Source: Streptomyces rubradiris (GTDB lineage Bacteria; Actinomycetota; Actinomycetes; Streptomycetales; Streptomycetaceae). Taken from it: a stretch of DNA of 64,000 bases. Within the stretch, counting starts at the first letter, position 1, and each line of letters starts with the position of its first letter. Positions 45,147 through 53,374 of this stretch are shown piece after piece. The stretch is from the NCBI RefSeq assembly GCF_016860525.1, contig NZ_BNEA01000015.1, positions 1,240,001 through 1,304,000 of the forward strand, given 5' to 3'. The translations under genes were made by a program, and so were the position numbers. Under the pieces are notes generated by a model. That model was not told where the DNA came from, ran no database searches, and was given only the letters and a program-made list of their open reading frames with translations.

Positions 45147-45905
45147 GGGCCTGTTGTGAGAGTGCTGGTGACAGCCACTCGTTGATGGCTGCGACCAGCA
45201 CGGTCGCTTCGTAGCGGACGGCGAGTTCGTCGTAGCGGGTGGCGGCGGCCCGGTGACGCTTGAGCCGGTTGGTCCCGCACTCGATCGCGTGCCGCTGCTT
45301 GTAGTCGTCCTTGTCGAACTTCGGCGGCCGCCCGCCACGCGATCCGCGCCTGAGGCGGTTGCGGACCCGGTCCGCCGGAACCGGGTTGGTGGCCTTGGTT
45401 CCGCGCCTGCGCAGGTAGGAGCGGTTGCCACGGGAGGCGTACGCCTTGTCGGCCCGGACCCGGTCCGGGCGCTTGCGCGGCCTTCCGAGCCCCAGCCGGG
45501 GAACCCGGATGGCTTCCAGGACCGGCTCGAACTACGGGGAGTCGCCTCGTTGCCCGGCCGTGATCACGACAGACGGTGATCAGGCCCTTCTCATCGGCCT
45601 CGGCCTGGAGCTGGGTGAGGATCTCCCCCCTCGCCCAGGTGCCGTCCCGCTGCCAGCACCGGGACAGGTCATAGAACCGGCCCCACGGCCCGTGACGTTC
45701 GGGGCACGACCCGCCAGGGAGCACCGGTCCGGGTCCGCTACCGTATGCCGTCTGTCAACTACCGCCGCGTCCACACCCGCTGCCGGCCCGGCTTGATGCC
45801 CGTCGGCAGCAGGGGCTCAAGCCGGGCCCACTGGCCGTTCGTCACATCCCCACGTCCCACAGGACGGGATCATCAACGAACAAGATCCACTTTCGCTACA
45901 GGCCC
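45147..45905 (-). mobile_element. Degenerate IS5-family element downstream of brxHI
   Basis: Imperfect terminal inverted repeats are visible. GGGCCTGTTGTGAGAGTG begins at 45147, and the complement of the right end at 45905 reads GGGCCTGTAGCGAAAGTG. Leftward frames between them hold WARLEPLLPTGIKPGRQRVW, GRFYDLSRCWQRDGTWARGE, ILTQLQAEADEKGLITV and (after frame changes) [12 protein letters not shown], which are pieces of an IS5-type transposase. The DDE core between the ILTQLQAEADEKG part and the C-terminus is shortened and frameshifted. The element is inactive. Confidence 0.7.
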
Positions 45906-45916
45906 TAGCCGATCTG

Positions 45917-46984
45917 CTACTGGCCTCCGTCAGGAGACGGTCGCAACTCGCCCGGCTCGTAGCTGAGTCGATAAGCGCGGACACTGCTCGGGTTCATGCG
46001 GTAGATCGTGATGCTCGACAGAAACTGCTGCTTGATGTCCAGGATGCGTTGCCGCTCCTTCTCTTCAATCCCGCTGATCCACACCTCGATGTGTTCCGGC
46101 AGCTTGAAGGCCAGACGATAAGCGTCCTCGTCTTCTCGTGGGGAAAGCGTCCACTCAGCAGTTGCGGCTTGCCCAGACCTGCGCAGCCGCACAGCGTGGT
46201 CGGGGCACTGTTCGGCGTAGGAGAGGAACTGCTCCTGATCCTCGGCGACCAGCGGCAGGATGAACGGGGCCGCGGGGAAGCCCAGCAGCAGCTCGGCCGC
46301 AGCATGCTGTTCCAGGGTGTCGACAAACTTCGCAAGGATCACAGAGGCAGCAGCCTTGAACTGCTCGGCACTGGTATCGACCGGCAGCGGCGGCACCCCT
46401 GTCGGCCATGTACCGAGAGCCTCGCGGAGCACCTTGCGCATCCACGTCACAGGGAAGGGCACGACGGCGTGGGCGTTCTGCGCCGAATAAAGGCTGGCCG
46501 CAGCGATCCGGATCGCATTGCGCAGCCACGTGAAGGACTCGCCGGACAAGTCCACCAAGGAAATCTGGTGGGCGAGGGCATACTGCTGGGCGCTCTGAGT
46601 GAACCCGTTGGCCGAAAAGAGCGCGTAGGTGTACTGGTAGCGCCGCCGGGGCCGGGTACCGGCATGACTCATGAAGTTCTCGTTGACGTCGTGCAGGACG
46701 CCGTGCGCATTGCGCACGACCTCCAGTTCGCACGGGGTCGAGTAGTGCTTGGCTTCCAGGAACAGTCGAACTGGGAGGGAGAAAGCGGGGGTGAAAGCGA
46801 ACTCACCGAGCACGTCCACCTGATGGAGCGCCCCGCGGCCACGGACACGCAGAGCGCCACCTGATCCGATGAGTTCGGCATCGTCCTGTCGATAGTCGAC
46901 TATCAGACGGTAGCCGCTGTGCCGGAGCAACCAGGCCAGGGCCTCCTCAAGCAAGTACCCCCGCAACGTGGACCTCTTCGCCAT
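45917..46984 (-). CDS. PD-(D/E)XK restriction-endonuclease-like protein
   Basis: The 355-aa protein starts RSTLRGYLLEEALAWLLRHS, the helix that often precedes a PD-(D/E)XK core. Then come HQVDVLGEFAF with the Asp and LPVRLFLEAKHYS with E-x-K, the canonical spacing of Mrr/RE-like nucleases. A further helix (YTYALFSANGFTQSAQQYAL) completes the core at about residue 150. The C-terminal 200 residues are unrecognised. The ATG at 46984 has AGGGGC upstream. It lies 11 bases from an IS5 remnant, at the right edge of the BREX island. A role as a restriction-type effector is plausible but unproven. Confidence 0.7.
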   Translation of the reverse strand: MAKRSTLRGYLLEEALAWLLRHSGYRLIVDYRQDDAELIGSGGALRVRGRGALHQVDVLGEFAFTPAFSLPVRLFLEAKHYSTPCELEVVRNAHGVLHDVNENFMSHAGTRPRRRYQYTYALFSANGFTQSAQQYALAHQISLVDLSGESFTWLRNAIRIAAASLYSAQNAHAVVPFPVTWMRKVLREALGTWPTGVPPLPVDTSAEQFKAAASVILAKFVDTLEQHAAAELLLGFPAAPFILPLVAEDQEQFLSYAEQCPDHAVRLRRSGQAATAEWTLSPREDEDAYRLAFKLPEHIEVWISGIEEKERQRILDIKQQFLSSITIYRMNPSSVRAYRLSYEPGELRPSPDGGQ

Positions 46985-46993
46985 GCCCCTGCC

Positions 46994-47254
46994 CTACCCC
47001 TGCCGTTCACCGGACTTACCCAAAGGTGATCTTCTCACCCGCTGCTGGACCCGACCGGCCCTGTCCCGTGCGGCCGGGCCCGGCAGGTCAAAAGGTGGAT
47101 CACCGAGCAGCGCGGCGCCGTCGAGTGCCCCCGGCTCGTTCACAACCGCGTCACGCGTCTGCTGGACAGAAGCCTCCGTGAGTCGCGTGGTCTGCTGATC
47201 TCCGTCAGATTCGCGGATCAGGCGGAGGCCGTTTCGCTGAGCCACGCGGCGCAC
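46994..47254 (-). other. Small leftward ORF, possible gene relic
   Basis: The 86-aa frame has a protein-like start (MRRVAQRNGLRLIRESDGDQ, QTTRLTEASVQQTRDAVVNE) and ends within low-complexity sequence. No ribosome binding site or family is seen. It may be a relic of a small DNA-binding protein encoded near the integrase. Confidence 0.3.
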
Positions 47255-47286
47255 GGCGGAGATGCATCGCCGGGCACGGCTCTCTC

Positions 47287-47382
47287 ATGGCCATCCAGCG
47301 CTACCTCCACCCGGACAACCCCGAGATCACGACCGCCGGCACAGCACCGCGTCCCGCTCGCTCCCGGGCCCGATCGTCATGA
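47287..47382 (+). pseudogene. C-terminal tail of a tyrosine recombinase / phage integrase
   Basis: The frame MAIQRYLHPDNPEITTAGTA corresponds to the end of actinobacterial phage-type integrases, where the catalytic Tyr sits in QRYLHPD. The rest of the integrase is missing. Its position ~110 bp from the 3' end of tRNA-Pro is what an element integrated into that tRNA would leave. Confidence 0.6.
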
Positions 47383-47437
47383 CCCGCTGACACCGGTCGA
47401 GGGAGCACTGGTCCCCGACTGGTCCCCAAAAAGATCA

Positions 47438-47471
47438 AGGGCCGGTTTCGGATTGCTCCGAAACCGGCCCT
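47438..47471. terminator. Perfect 14-bp hairpin between the integrase relic and tRNA-Pro
   Basis: AGGGCCGGTTTCGG (47438-47451) and CCGAAACCGGCCCT (47458-47471) pair perfectly around a six-base loop. It lies 20 bases beyond the 3' end of the leftward tRNA gene and would terminate it; it can also act on rightward transcripts. Confidence 0.85.
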
Positions 47472-47490
47472 CATCTGCGACTCTCACGAG

Positions 47491-47564
<74 letters not shown>

Positions 47565-47652
47565 TCGCACGCTCTGACCTGGGGTTTCCCCGGGCGAACG
47601 CGCAGGAAAACCATACCGCACTCGGGTGGGTGGTCGCGCGCCCCTTTCCCCC

Positions 47653-47683
47653 TTGACCTCAAGTTTGGTTGAGGTTGCACGAT
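47653..47683 (+). promoter_or_regulatory. MerR/SoxR-type promoter: TTGACC - 19 bp - CACGAT with a dyad in the spacer
   Basis: TTGACC (47653-47658) and CACGAT (47678-47683) are separated by 19 bp, the overlong spacer typical of MerR-activated promoters. CCTCAA (47657-47662) and TTGAGG (47669-47674) form an inverted repeat overlapping the -35 and spacer, close to the SoxR box CCTCAAG-N4-CTTGAGG. The predicted start falls at or next to the ATG at 47691, implying a leaderless transcript. Confidence 0.65.
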
Positions 47684-47690
47684 CAACCAC

Positions 47691-48398
47691 ATGACGACCG
47701 CAACGGATCTGGGCCGTACGCACGGCTACGACGACCTGCCCCGGCTGATGGGGCTGATGACCGGTGACGAGAAGCACGGCCCCGCCGCCACCTCCACCCT
47801 CGACGTGCTGTGGGTGCTCTACGACCGGGTGCTCCGCGTGACCCCTGAGCGGCGCGCCGACCCCGACCGGGACCGCTTCCTGCTCAGCAAGGGGCACGGA
47901 CCCATGGCGTACTACGCCGTGCTCGCCGCGAAGGGCTTCCTTCCCGCGGAGTGGCTGCCGGGGTTCGGCACGTACGACTCCCCGCTCGGGCACCACCCGG
48001 ACCGGGTGCTGGTGCCGGGCGCCGAGATCGGCAGCGGGTCGCTCGGGCACGGGCTGCCGATCGCCGTGGGCACCGCGCTGGGCCTGCGTGCCCAGGGCCG
48101 GACCGACCCGGCGGTCTGGGTGCTGATCGGGGACGCCGAACTGGACGAGGGCAGCAACCACGAGGCGATCGCCTTCGCCGGGCCCGCCGGACTGGACCGG
48201 CTGCACACCGTCGTGATCGACAACTCCTCCGCCAGCCACGCGCTGCCCGGCGGGATCGCGGCCCGGTTCGAGGCCGCCGGCTGGTCCGCCGTCACCGTGG
48301 ACGGCCGCGACCACGCGGCGCTGTACGCGGCGTTCACCGCGCCGCACCCGGGCCGGCCGCATGTCGTCGTCGCCCGTGTCGAGCCGAAGAACGCCTGA
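47691..48398 (+). CDS. Transketolase-like, N-terminal (thiamine pyrophosphate-binding) subunit
   Basis: The 235-aa protein corresponds to the first half of a transketolase. It has RFLLSKGHGPMAYYAVLAAK, then GSLGHGLPIAVGTALGLRAQ, and the TPP/Mg motif GDAELDEGSNHEAI to VVIDNS. It pairs with the next gene (32 bp gap) to form the complete enzyme. Such split transketolases occur in actinobacteria, often in secondary or sugar metabolism rather than the central pentose phosphate pathway. The ATG at 47691 is supported by the promoter geometry (leaderless). A SoxR/MerR-type site upstream suggests induction by a redox-active or other small ligand. Confidence 0.9.
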   Translation: MTTATDLGRTHGYDDLPRLMGLMTGDEKHGPAATSTLDVLWVLYDRVLRVTPERRADPDRDRFLLSKGHGPMAYYAVLAAKGFLPAEWLPGFGTYDSPLGHHPDRVLVPGAEIGSGSLGHGLPIAVGTALGLRAQGRTDPAVWVLIGDAELDEGSNHEAIAFAGPAGLDRLHTVVIDNSSASHALPGGIAARFEAAGWSAVTVDGRDHAALYAAFTAPHPGRPHVVVARVEPKNA

Positions 48399-48430
48399 CC
48401 CTCCCCCGCTCCCCGAAAGGGCACACCTCC

Positions 48431-49375
48431 ATGGACACCATGCGTGACCGCTTCGCACCCGTCGTCTCCCGGCTGCTGGACGAGGACCCCCGCCTCGCCG
48501 TCGTCCTCGCCGAGATCGGCCTCGACGGCTTCCAGGACGCCATGCGCCGCCACCCCGACCGGGTGATCAACGTCGGCATCCGCGAACAGCTCCTGGTCGG
48601 GGCGGCGGCGGGGCTGGCGCTCACCGGGCTGCGGCCCGTCGTGCACACCTTCGCCAGCTTTCTCGTGGAGCGGCCGTTCGAGCAGGTCAAACTGGACCTG
48701 GGGCACCAGGACACGGGCGCGGTGCTGGTGAGCGCCGCCGCCTCCTTCGACTGGCCGGCCGGCGGCTTCACCCACATGGCTCCGGGCGATGTGGCCCTCC
48801 TGGACACGCTGGACGGCTGGACCGTGCATGTGCCCGGGCATCCGGACGAGGCGGAGACCCTGCTGCGGCACGCGGTCGCCGCGGGCGACGACAAGGTGTA
48901 CGTACGGCTGTCCGTGCAGTCCAACCGGCAGGGGCGGCTGGTCGACGGGCAGCGCTTCGTCACCGTCCGCGAGGGCCGCTCGGGTGTCGTGGTCGCCGTC
49001 GGCCCACTGCTGGACACGGTCCTCGCCGCCACGGAGGGCCTGGACGTGACCGTGCTGTACGCGACGACGGTGCGGCCGTTCGACGCGGCCGGGCTGCGCC
49101 GGGCCACGGAAACCGCCGGTACGGACGTCGTGCTGGTCGAGCCGTACCTGGCGGGGACCTCCACGACCGCGGTCAGCGAGGCACTGTCCGACGTGCCGCA
49201 CCGGGTGCTCGGCCTCGGCGTCGGCCGGCGGGAGCTGCGCCGCTACGGCACGATCGACGAGCACGTGGCCGCGCACGGCCTGGACGCGGCGAGCCTGCGG
49301 GAACGGATCGGCGGCTTCGTGGAAGCCGGACGAGTGCCGGTGGGCGGACGCGGTCCGGTCTCCGTGGGCGGGTGA
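48431..49375 (+). CDS. Transketolase-like, C-terminal (pyrimidine-binding) subunit
   Basis: The 314-aa protein matches the second half of transketolase. It has VVLAEIGLDGFQDAMRRHPD and RVINVGIREQLLVGAAAGLA (with the conserved catalytic Glu), PVVHTFASFLVERPFEQVKL, and a C-terminal regulatory-type domain (VVVAVGPLLDTVLAATEGLD). The ATG at 48431 has GAAAGGG upstream. It is co-transcribed with the N-terminal subunit. The physiological substrate is not deducible. Confidence 0.9.
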   Translation: MDTMRDRFAPVVSRLLDEDPRLAVVLAEIGLDGFQDAMRRHPDRVINVGIREQLLVGAAAGLALTGLRPVVHTFASFLVERPFEQVKLDLGHQDTGAVLVSAAASFDWPAGGFTHMAPGDVALLDTLDGWTVHVPGHPDEAETLLRHAVAAGDDKVYVRLSVQSNRQGRLVDGQRFVTVREGRSGVVVAVGPLLDTVLAATEGLDVTVLYATTVRPFDAAGLRRATETAGTDVVLVEPYLAGTSTTAVSEALSDVPHRVLGLGVGRRELRRYGTIDEHVAAHGLDAASLRERIGGFVEAGRVPVGGRGPVSVGG

Positions 49376-49444
49376 ACCACCGGCCCCAGCGGGCGGAGGG
49401 TCAGGGCCCCACCGGACGGATCGGCCAGGCGGGAGGCCGGGGCC

Positions 49445-50761
49445 TCAGCGGGCCGGCGTGGCCGGGGTCCCGGGGGCGGGTGTGGCCGGTTCGGCTCGGG
49501 CCAGGTCGCGTATCGCCGGTATCGCCAGCAGGACCACCGCCACGAGCAGGCTCACGGCCGCGGCGGTCAGCAGGACGCGGCCGGCGCCCAGTGCCCCGGC
49601 CGCCGGTCCGGCCAGGGCCTGGCCGACGGGCAGCATCGCGAGCGAGCCGGCGACGTCGTAGGCGTGGATGCGGTTGAGGACGTCGGACGGGACCTGCGTC
49701 TGCACGGTGGTCGCCCACATCACCCCCCAGAACGACATGCCGGCACCGGCGAGAGCGGCCCCCGCCGCCATGGCCGGCACCCCGAGGCCCGCCCCGACGG
49801 CCGCCGGGAAGCCGAAGAAGGCGAAGAGGGACAGCGCCCCGGCGCGGAGCATGCGGCGCGGGCGCAGCCGCAGGGCGAGCAGGCCGCCGATCACCGTGCC
49901 CGCGCCGAGGGCCGAGTTGACCAGGCCGTAGGCGCCCGGGCCGTGCCGCTGGACGACCTCGGTCGCGACCAGCGGGACGGTCGGGCCCCATACGGCGATC
50001 ATGTAGAGGCACCAGACGGCGATCACGCCCCACAGCCAGGCACGGGAGCGGAACTCCCGCCAGCCGACGGCGAGGTCGGCGCGGAAGGCGCGCAGGGCGG
50101 AGCCGGTGGCGGCCCGGTGCCCCGCGGGGAGCGGGGGCAGCCGGAGCAGCAGCAGGCACAGGGCGCTGAGCGCGTAGGTGGCGGCGTGCGCGGCGAAGAC
50201 GCCCCCGGCCGAGGCGAGGCCGACCAGGACGCCGGCCACGGCGGGGCCGGCGAGCTGGGCGGCGGACTCCGCGATCCGTATCGCGCCGTTGGCGCCCTGG
50301 ACGTCCGCGGCGAGGCGGGGGACGGTGCTGGCCACGCCGGGCTGGAAGACCGCGCCGGCCACGCCGTTGACGATGCCGATGGCGCAGATCTGCCACAGCA
50401 CCACCTGCCCGGCGAAGAACAGGCCGGCGGCGAGGGACTGGGTGACGAGCCGGACCAGGTCCGCGCCGATCATCAGCCTGCGGGTGCTGAACCGGTCGGC
50501 GACGACCCCGCCGAAGACGACCAGCCCGGCGAACGCGGCGGCGGTGGCGGCCATGGCGAGACCGACCGCGCCCGCGCCGTACCCGTGTTCCAGCAGGCCG
50601 GCGGCGAGGGCGACGGGCAGCATGGTGTCACCGAGCCGGGCGACGGCCCGGGCTACGAAGAACAGCGCGAAGTCCCGCGACCACACGGCCGGGGCACCGG
50701 CCGCGGCCCCCCGCGCCCGCCGCGCGCCGAGGGCGTGCCGCGCGTCCGTTCTTCCGGTCAT
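49445..50761 (-). CDS. MFS transporter (EntS/MFS_3-like exporter)
   Basis: The 438-aa protein has 12 predicted membrane segments. TM1 is in DFALFFVARAVARLGDTMLP, the loop GGVVADRFSTRRLMIGADLV is the MFS motif-A region, and later helices include QGANGAIRIAESAAQLAGPA and WGVIAVWCLYMIAVWGPTVP. The shape resembles the enterobactin-exporter-like MFS_3 group, which exports siderophores or drugs. The ATG at 50761 is chosen because upstream sequence is low-complexity. The gene stands convergent to the transketolase pair. Confidence 0.85.
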   Translation of the reverse strand: MTGRTDARHALGARRARGAAAGAPAVWSRDFALFFVARAVARLGDTMLPVALAAGLLEHGYGAGAVGLAMAATAAAFAGLVVFGGVVADRFSTRRLMIGADLVRLVTQSLAAGLFFAGQVVLWQICAIGIVNGVAGAVFQPGVASTVPRLAADVQGANGAIRIAESAAQLAGPAVAGVLVGLASAGGVFAAHAATYALSALCLLLLRLPPLPAGHRAATGSALRAFRADLAVGWREFRSRAWLWGVIAVWCLYMIAVWGPTVPLVATEVVQRHGPGAYGLVNSALGAGTVIGGLLALRLRPRRMLRAGALSLFAFFGFPAAVGAGLGVPAMAAGAALAGAGMSFWGVMWATTVQTQVPSDVLNRIHAYDVAGSLAMLPVGQALAGPAAGALGAGRVLLTAAAVSLLVAVVLLAIPAIRDLARAEPATPAPGTPATPAR

Positions 50762-50907
50762 CCGAGTGCTCCCCTCCCTGTCGACGGCGCGTCCGGCGGC
50801 TCGGGCCGCGGTGTCTCCGCCGCTGCCGTCACCCGCGGGCCCGCGCCTCCCCGTACCGCCCCCGTCGCGGGATGATGCCACCCCGCCGGCCGCCCCCACC
50901 AGGCTTT

Positions 50908-51267
50908 TCAGCCCCCGGCCGGGAGCCCCAACTCGGGGTGAGCGTCCAGGAGTCGGGGCGGGGCGGCCTGGCGCCAGGAGTCGGCCAGGATGTCCCGCAG
51001 TTCCTCCTCGTCCTCCAGGGCGGCCAGTCTCGCGCGCACCCAGGCGAACTGGGCCTCGTGGCCGGCGACCCAGAACTTGTCCGGCTCGGCCAGCACCAGT
51101 TCCTCGCGCTCCTCCTTGGGGCAGCGCACGGCGATGGACGTCTCGTCCTCGGGCAGGGTCGCGAACATCTTCCCGGCCACCCGGAACGTGGGCATGCTCC
51201 AGGCCACCTTCTCCGTGGTGTCCGGCAGGGACAGGGCGATTCGGCGTACGTCTTCTGCGTCCGGCAT
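50908..51267 (-). CDS. MmcQ/YjbR-family protein
   Basis: The 119-aa protein begins MPDAEDVRRIALSLPDTTEK and continues VAWSMPTFRVAGKMFATLPE, SIAVRCPKEEREELVLAEPD and FWVAGHEAQFAWVRARLAAL. This is the YjbR/MmcQ fold, which resembles the CyaY/double-wing DNA-binding fold. The cellular role is unknown. The ATG at 51267 matches the usual family start. It is on the same strand as its neighbours. Confidence 0.85.
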   Translation of the reverse strand: MPDAEDVRRIALSLPDTTEKVAWSMPTFRVAGKMFATLPEDETSIAVRCPKEEREELVLAEPDKFWVAGHEAQFAWVRARLAALEDEEELRDILADSWRQAAPPRLLDAHPELGLPAGG

Positions 51268-51297
51268 GACTCGCAAGGTAGCCCCTGCCACTGACAA

Positions 51298-51831
51298 TCA
51301 GCCTCCGGGCCTGCCACCGAGCCGCTTGTAGTACAGCGTCGTCGGCCGCAGTTCGCCCGCCGGGCTCGCCGCGTAGTCGGGGAGGGTGCCGGCCTCGGTC
51401 CAGCCGGCCGAGCGGTACAGCCGCTCGGCGGGGCTGCCGGTCTCGGTGTCGAGGTGGAGCAGGGTGCGCCCGTCGGCCGCGGCGGCCCGCTCGGCGGTGG
51501 TCAGCAGCCGGCGGCCGAGCCCCCGCCCGCGCGCGCACCGGTGCACCATCAGCTTGACCAGCTCGGCCCGGTGCCGGCTGTTCGGCTTGCCCGGGAAGTC
51601 CAGGCTGACGGTGCCCGTCACCCGGTCCGTGGCGTCCAGGGCCGCCCAGACGGCGAGCCGGCCGGCCGCCGCGGCGGCGGCCCGTTCCCGCCACCAGGCG
51701 ACCGCCTCGGTGTGGCCGAGCGGTGCGAGGAAGCCGACGGAGGCGCCCGCGGCCACGGTGTCGGTGAGCAGTGCCGCCAGGCCGTCGGCCCGCGCGCGTA
51801 TCCGGTCGCCGTTCCAGCGCTCGATCCTCAC
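51298..51831 (-). CDS. GNAT-family N-acetyltransferase
   Basis: The 177-aa protein shows the GNAT core. RVTGTVSLDFPGKPN is beta4, AELVKLMVHRCARGRGLGRR has the acetyl-CoA pyrophosphate-binding RxxGxG/R loop, and LDTETGSPAERLYRSAGWTE is the C-terminal beta5-alpha4. The GTG at 51831 overlaps the TGA of the upstream regulator (GTGA), so the two are translationally coupled. The substrate is unknown; many GNAT enzymes coupled to XRE-cupin regulators acetylate amines or antibiotics (inference). Confidence 0.87.
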   Translation of the reverse strand: MRIERWNGDRIRARADGLAALLTDTVAAGASVGFLAPLGHTEAVAWWRERAAAAAAGRLAVWAALDATDRVTGTVSLDFPGKPNSRHRAELVKLMVHRCARGRGLGRRLLTTAERAAAADGRTLLHLDTETGSPAERLYRSAGWTEAGTLPDYAASPAGELRPTTLYYKRLGGRPGG

Positions 51832-52394
51832 GGCCGTACCACCGCCAGGACGTAGCGCGCCGGGTCCGGGCCGGCGCAGCGGAACCGGGTGGCTCCGGTC
51901 ACCCGCATCCGCAGGCAGTCCCCCGCGTCGAGCCGGTGGGCCTGTTCGCCGACGGTGACCTCCAGTGCCCCCGCGAGCAGCCACAGGTGCTGTTCCAGGC
52001 CGGGCACGGGCGGGCGGTCGTAGGCGAGGTCCGCGCCCGGGGCGAGCCGGCCCTCGACCAGTTCGCCGCGCAGTCCGGTGTGCGGCGGGGACACGGACCG
52101 GCGTACGAAGCCGGCGGCGCGGTCCTCCCACACCTGCTGCTCGGCGGCGCGGACCAGCGGGGCCGGGGCCGCCTCGACCTCGCCGAGCAGCTGGGACATG
52201 GTGCGGCCGTAGACGTGGCAGAGCCGGTTCAGGACGGCGGCGGTGGGGCTGGTCTCGGCGCGTTCGGCGCGGGACAGGGTGGACCGGCTGACTCCGCTGC
52301 GCTCCGCCAGCTCGCCCAGGGACCAGCCGTGCTCGGCGCGCAGCTCGGCCAGCCGGGCGCCGATGAGGAGATCGACAGGATCCTCGCTTCTCAT
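51828..52394 (-). CDS. XRE-type helix-turn-helix regulator with C-terminal cupin domain
   Basis: The 188-aa protein has an N-terminal HTH (LAELRAEHGWSLGELAERSG, VSRSTLSRAERAETSPTAAV) and a C-terminal cupin (PGLEQHLWLLAGALEVTVGE, HRLDAGDCLRMRVTGATRFR) that usually binds a small ligand. The ATG at 52394 sits inside a large palindrome, and a TAGCGT -10 box seven bases upstream predicts a leaderless transcript. It should repress itself and the coupled acetyltransferase. Confidence 0.87.
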   Translation of the reverse strand: MRSEDPVDLLIGARLAELRAEHGWSLGELAERSGVSRSTLSRAERAETSPTAAVLNRLCHVYGRTMSQLLGEVEAAPAPLVRAAEQQVWEDRAAGFVRRSVSPPHTGLRGELVEGRLAPGADLAYDRPPVPGLEQHLWLLAGALEVTVGEQAHRLDAGDCLRMRVTGATRFRCAGPDPARYVLAVVRP

Positions 52395-52421
52395 ATCCGG
52401 GACGCTATCCCTGATATGAGA
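52389..52421. promoter_or_regulatory. 33-bp near-perfect palindromic operator over the start of the XRE-cupin gene
   Basis: TCTCATATC (52389-52397) and GATATGAGA (52413-52421) are perfectly inverted. Pairing extends inward with one mismatch to 14-bp arms around a five-base centre. It covers the start codon (52392-52394) and the leftward -10 TAGCGT (52402-52407). This is an obvious autorepression site. Confidence 0.8.
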
Positions 52422-52440
52422 CGGCCGTGTTACGGACGGC

Positions 52441-53343
52441 TCACGTCCGGGCCGCCTCGCCGAGCGCCTCCAGCACCGGGCGGATCAGCGGATGTCCCTC
52501 GGCTCCCCGGCGTACGGCGGCGAAGACCCGGCGGGTCGGGGCGACGCCGTCGACGGGGCGTACGACCACGCCGGCGAGGTCCATGCCGCACAGCGCGGAG
52601 CGCGGTACGAGGGCGACGCCCGCGTCGGCGGCGGCGAGCGCGACGACGGCCCGGAAGTCGTCGGAGGAGTGTTCCAGACGGGGCTGGAAGCCGGCGCTCT
52701 CGCAGGCGAGGACGACCACGTCGTGGCAGGGGTTGCCCGGGTAGGGCCCGATCCAGGCGTCCTTGGCCAGTTCGGCGAGGGGCACCTCGGGGGTGTCGGC
52801 CAGCCGGTGTCCGAGGGGGACGACCGCGTCGAACGGCTCGGCGTAGAGCGGGACATGGGTCAGGCGGGGGTCGTCGGCCGGCGGGGCGCCCCGGTACTCG
52901 ACGGCGACCGCCACGTCCACCTGGCGGTCCAAGACCATGGGCAGGCTGGCGTCCCCCTCCGCGTCCCGCACCCGGATCCGGATGCCGGGTGCCTTGGCGG
53001 CGAGGCGGGCCACGGCCGGGGCCACGACCTGGGCGATGCCGGTCGCGAAGGCGGCCACGGTGACCGTGCCCGCCTCGCCCGAGCCGTAGGCGGCCAGCTC
53101 GGCCTCGGCCCGCTCCAGCTGGGCGAGGACCGCGTTGGTGTGGCTGAGCAGGATCTCGCCGGCCGGGGTGAGCCGTACGCCCTTGGCGCCGCGTTCCACC
53201 AGGCGGTGGCCGGTCTCCTGCTCCAGGGCCGTCAGCTGCTGGGAGACGGCGGAGGGCGTGAGGTAGAGCGCGGCGGCCGCCGCGGTGACCGTGCGGTGGT
53301 CGGCCACCGCACGGAGGATGTGGAGCCGCCGCGCCTCGATCAT
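52441..53343 (-). CDS. LysR-family transcriptional regulator
   Basis: The 300-aa protein starts MIEARRLHILRAVADHRTVT with the LysR winged HTH (AAAAALYLTPSAVSQQLTAL, EQETGHRLVERGAKGVRLTP), a linker helix and a two-lobed periplasmic-binding-protein-like effector domain (VTVAAFATGIAQVVAPAVAR onward). It begins 31 bp after the kbl stop on the same strand. It is therefore probably read from the tdh-kbl transcript and may regulate it. Confidence 0.88.
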   Translation of the reverse strand: MIEARRLHILRAVADHRTVTAAAAALYLTPSAVSQQLTALEQETGHRLVERGAKGVRLTPAGEILLSHTNAVLAQLERAEAELAAYGSGEAGTVTVAAFATGIAQVVAPAVARLAAKAPGIRIRVRDAEGDASLPMVLDRQVDVAVAVEYRGAPPADDPRLTHVPLYAEPFDAVVPLGHRLADTPEVPLAELAKDAWIGPYPGNPCHDVVVLACESAGFQPRLEHSSDDFRAVVALAAADAGVALVPRSALCGMDLAGVVVRPVDGVAPTRRVFAAVRRGAEGHPLIRPVLEALGEAART

Positions 53344-53374
53344 GTCCCTGATTATCCCAGCTCGTCCGGCCCGG

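Noticed and set aside
22308..47382. An intact prophage
   Set aside because: No capsid, portal, terminase or tail genes are visible. The integrase tail and phage-type fragment are isolated relics.
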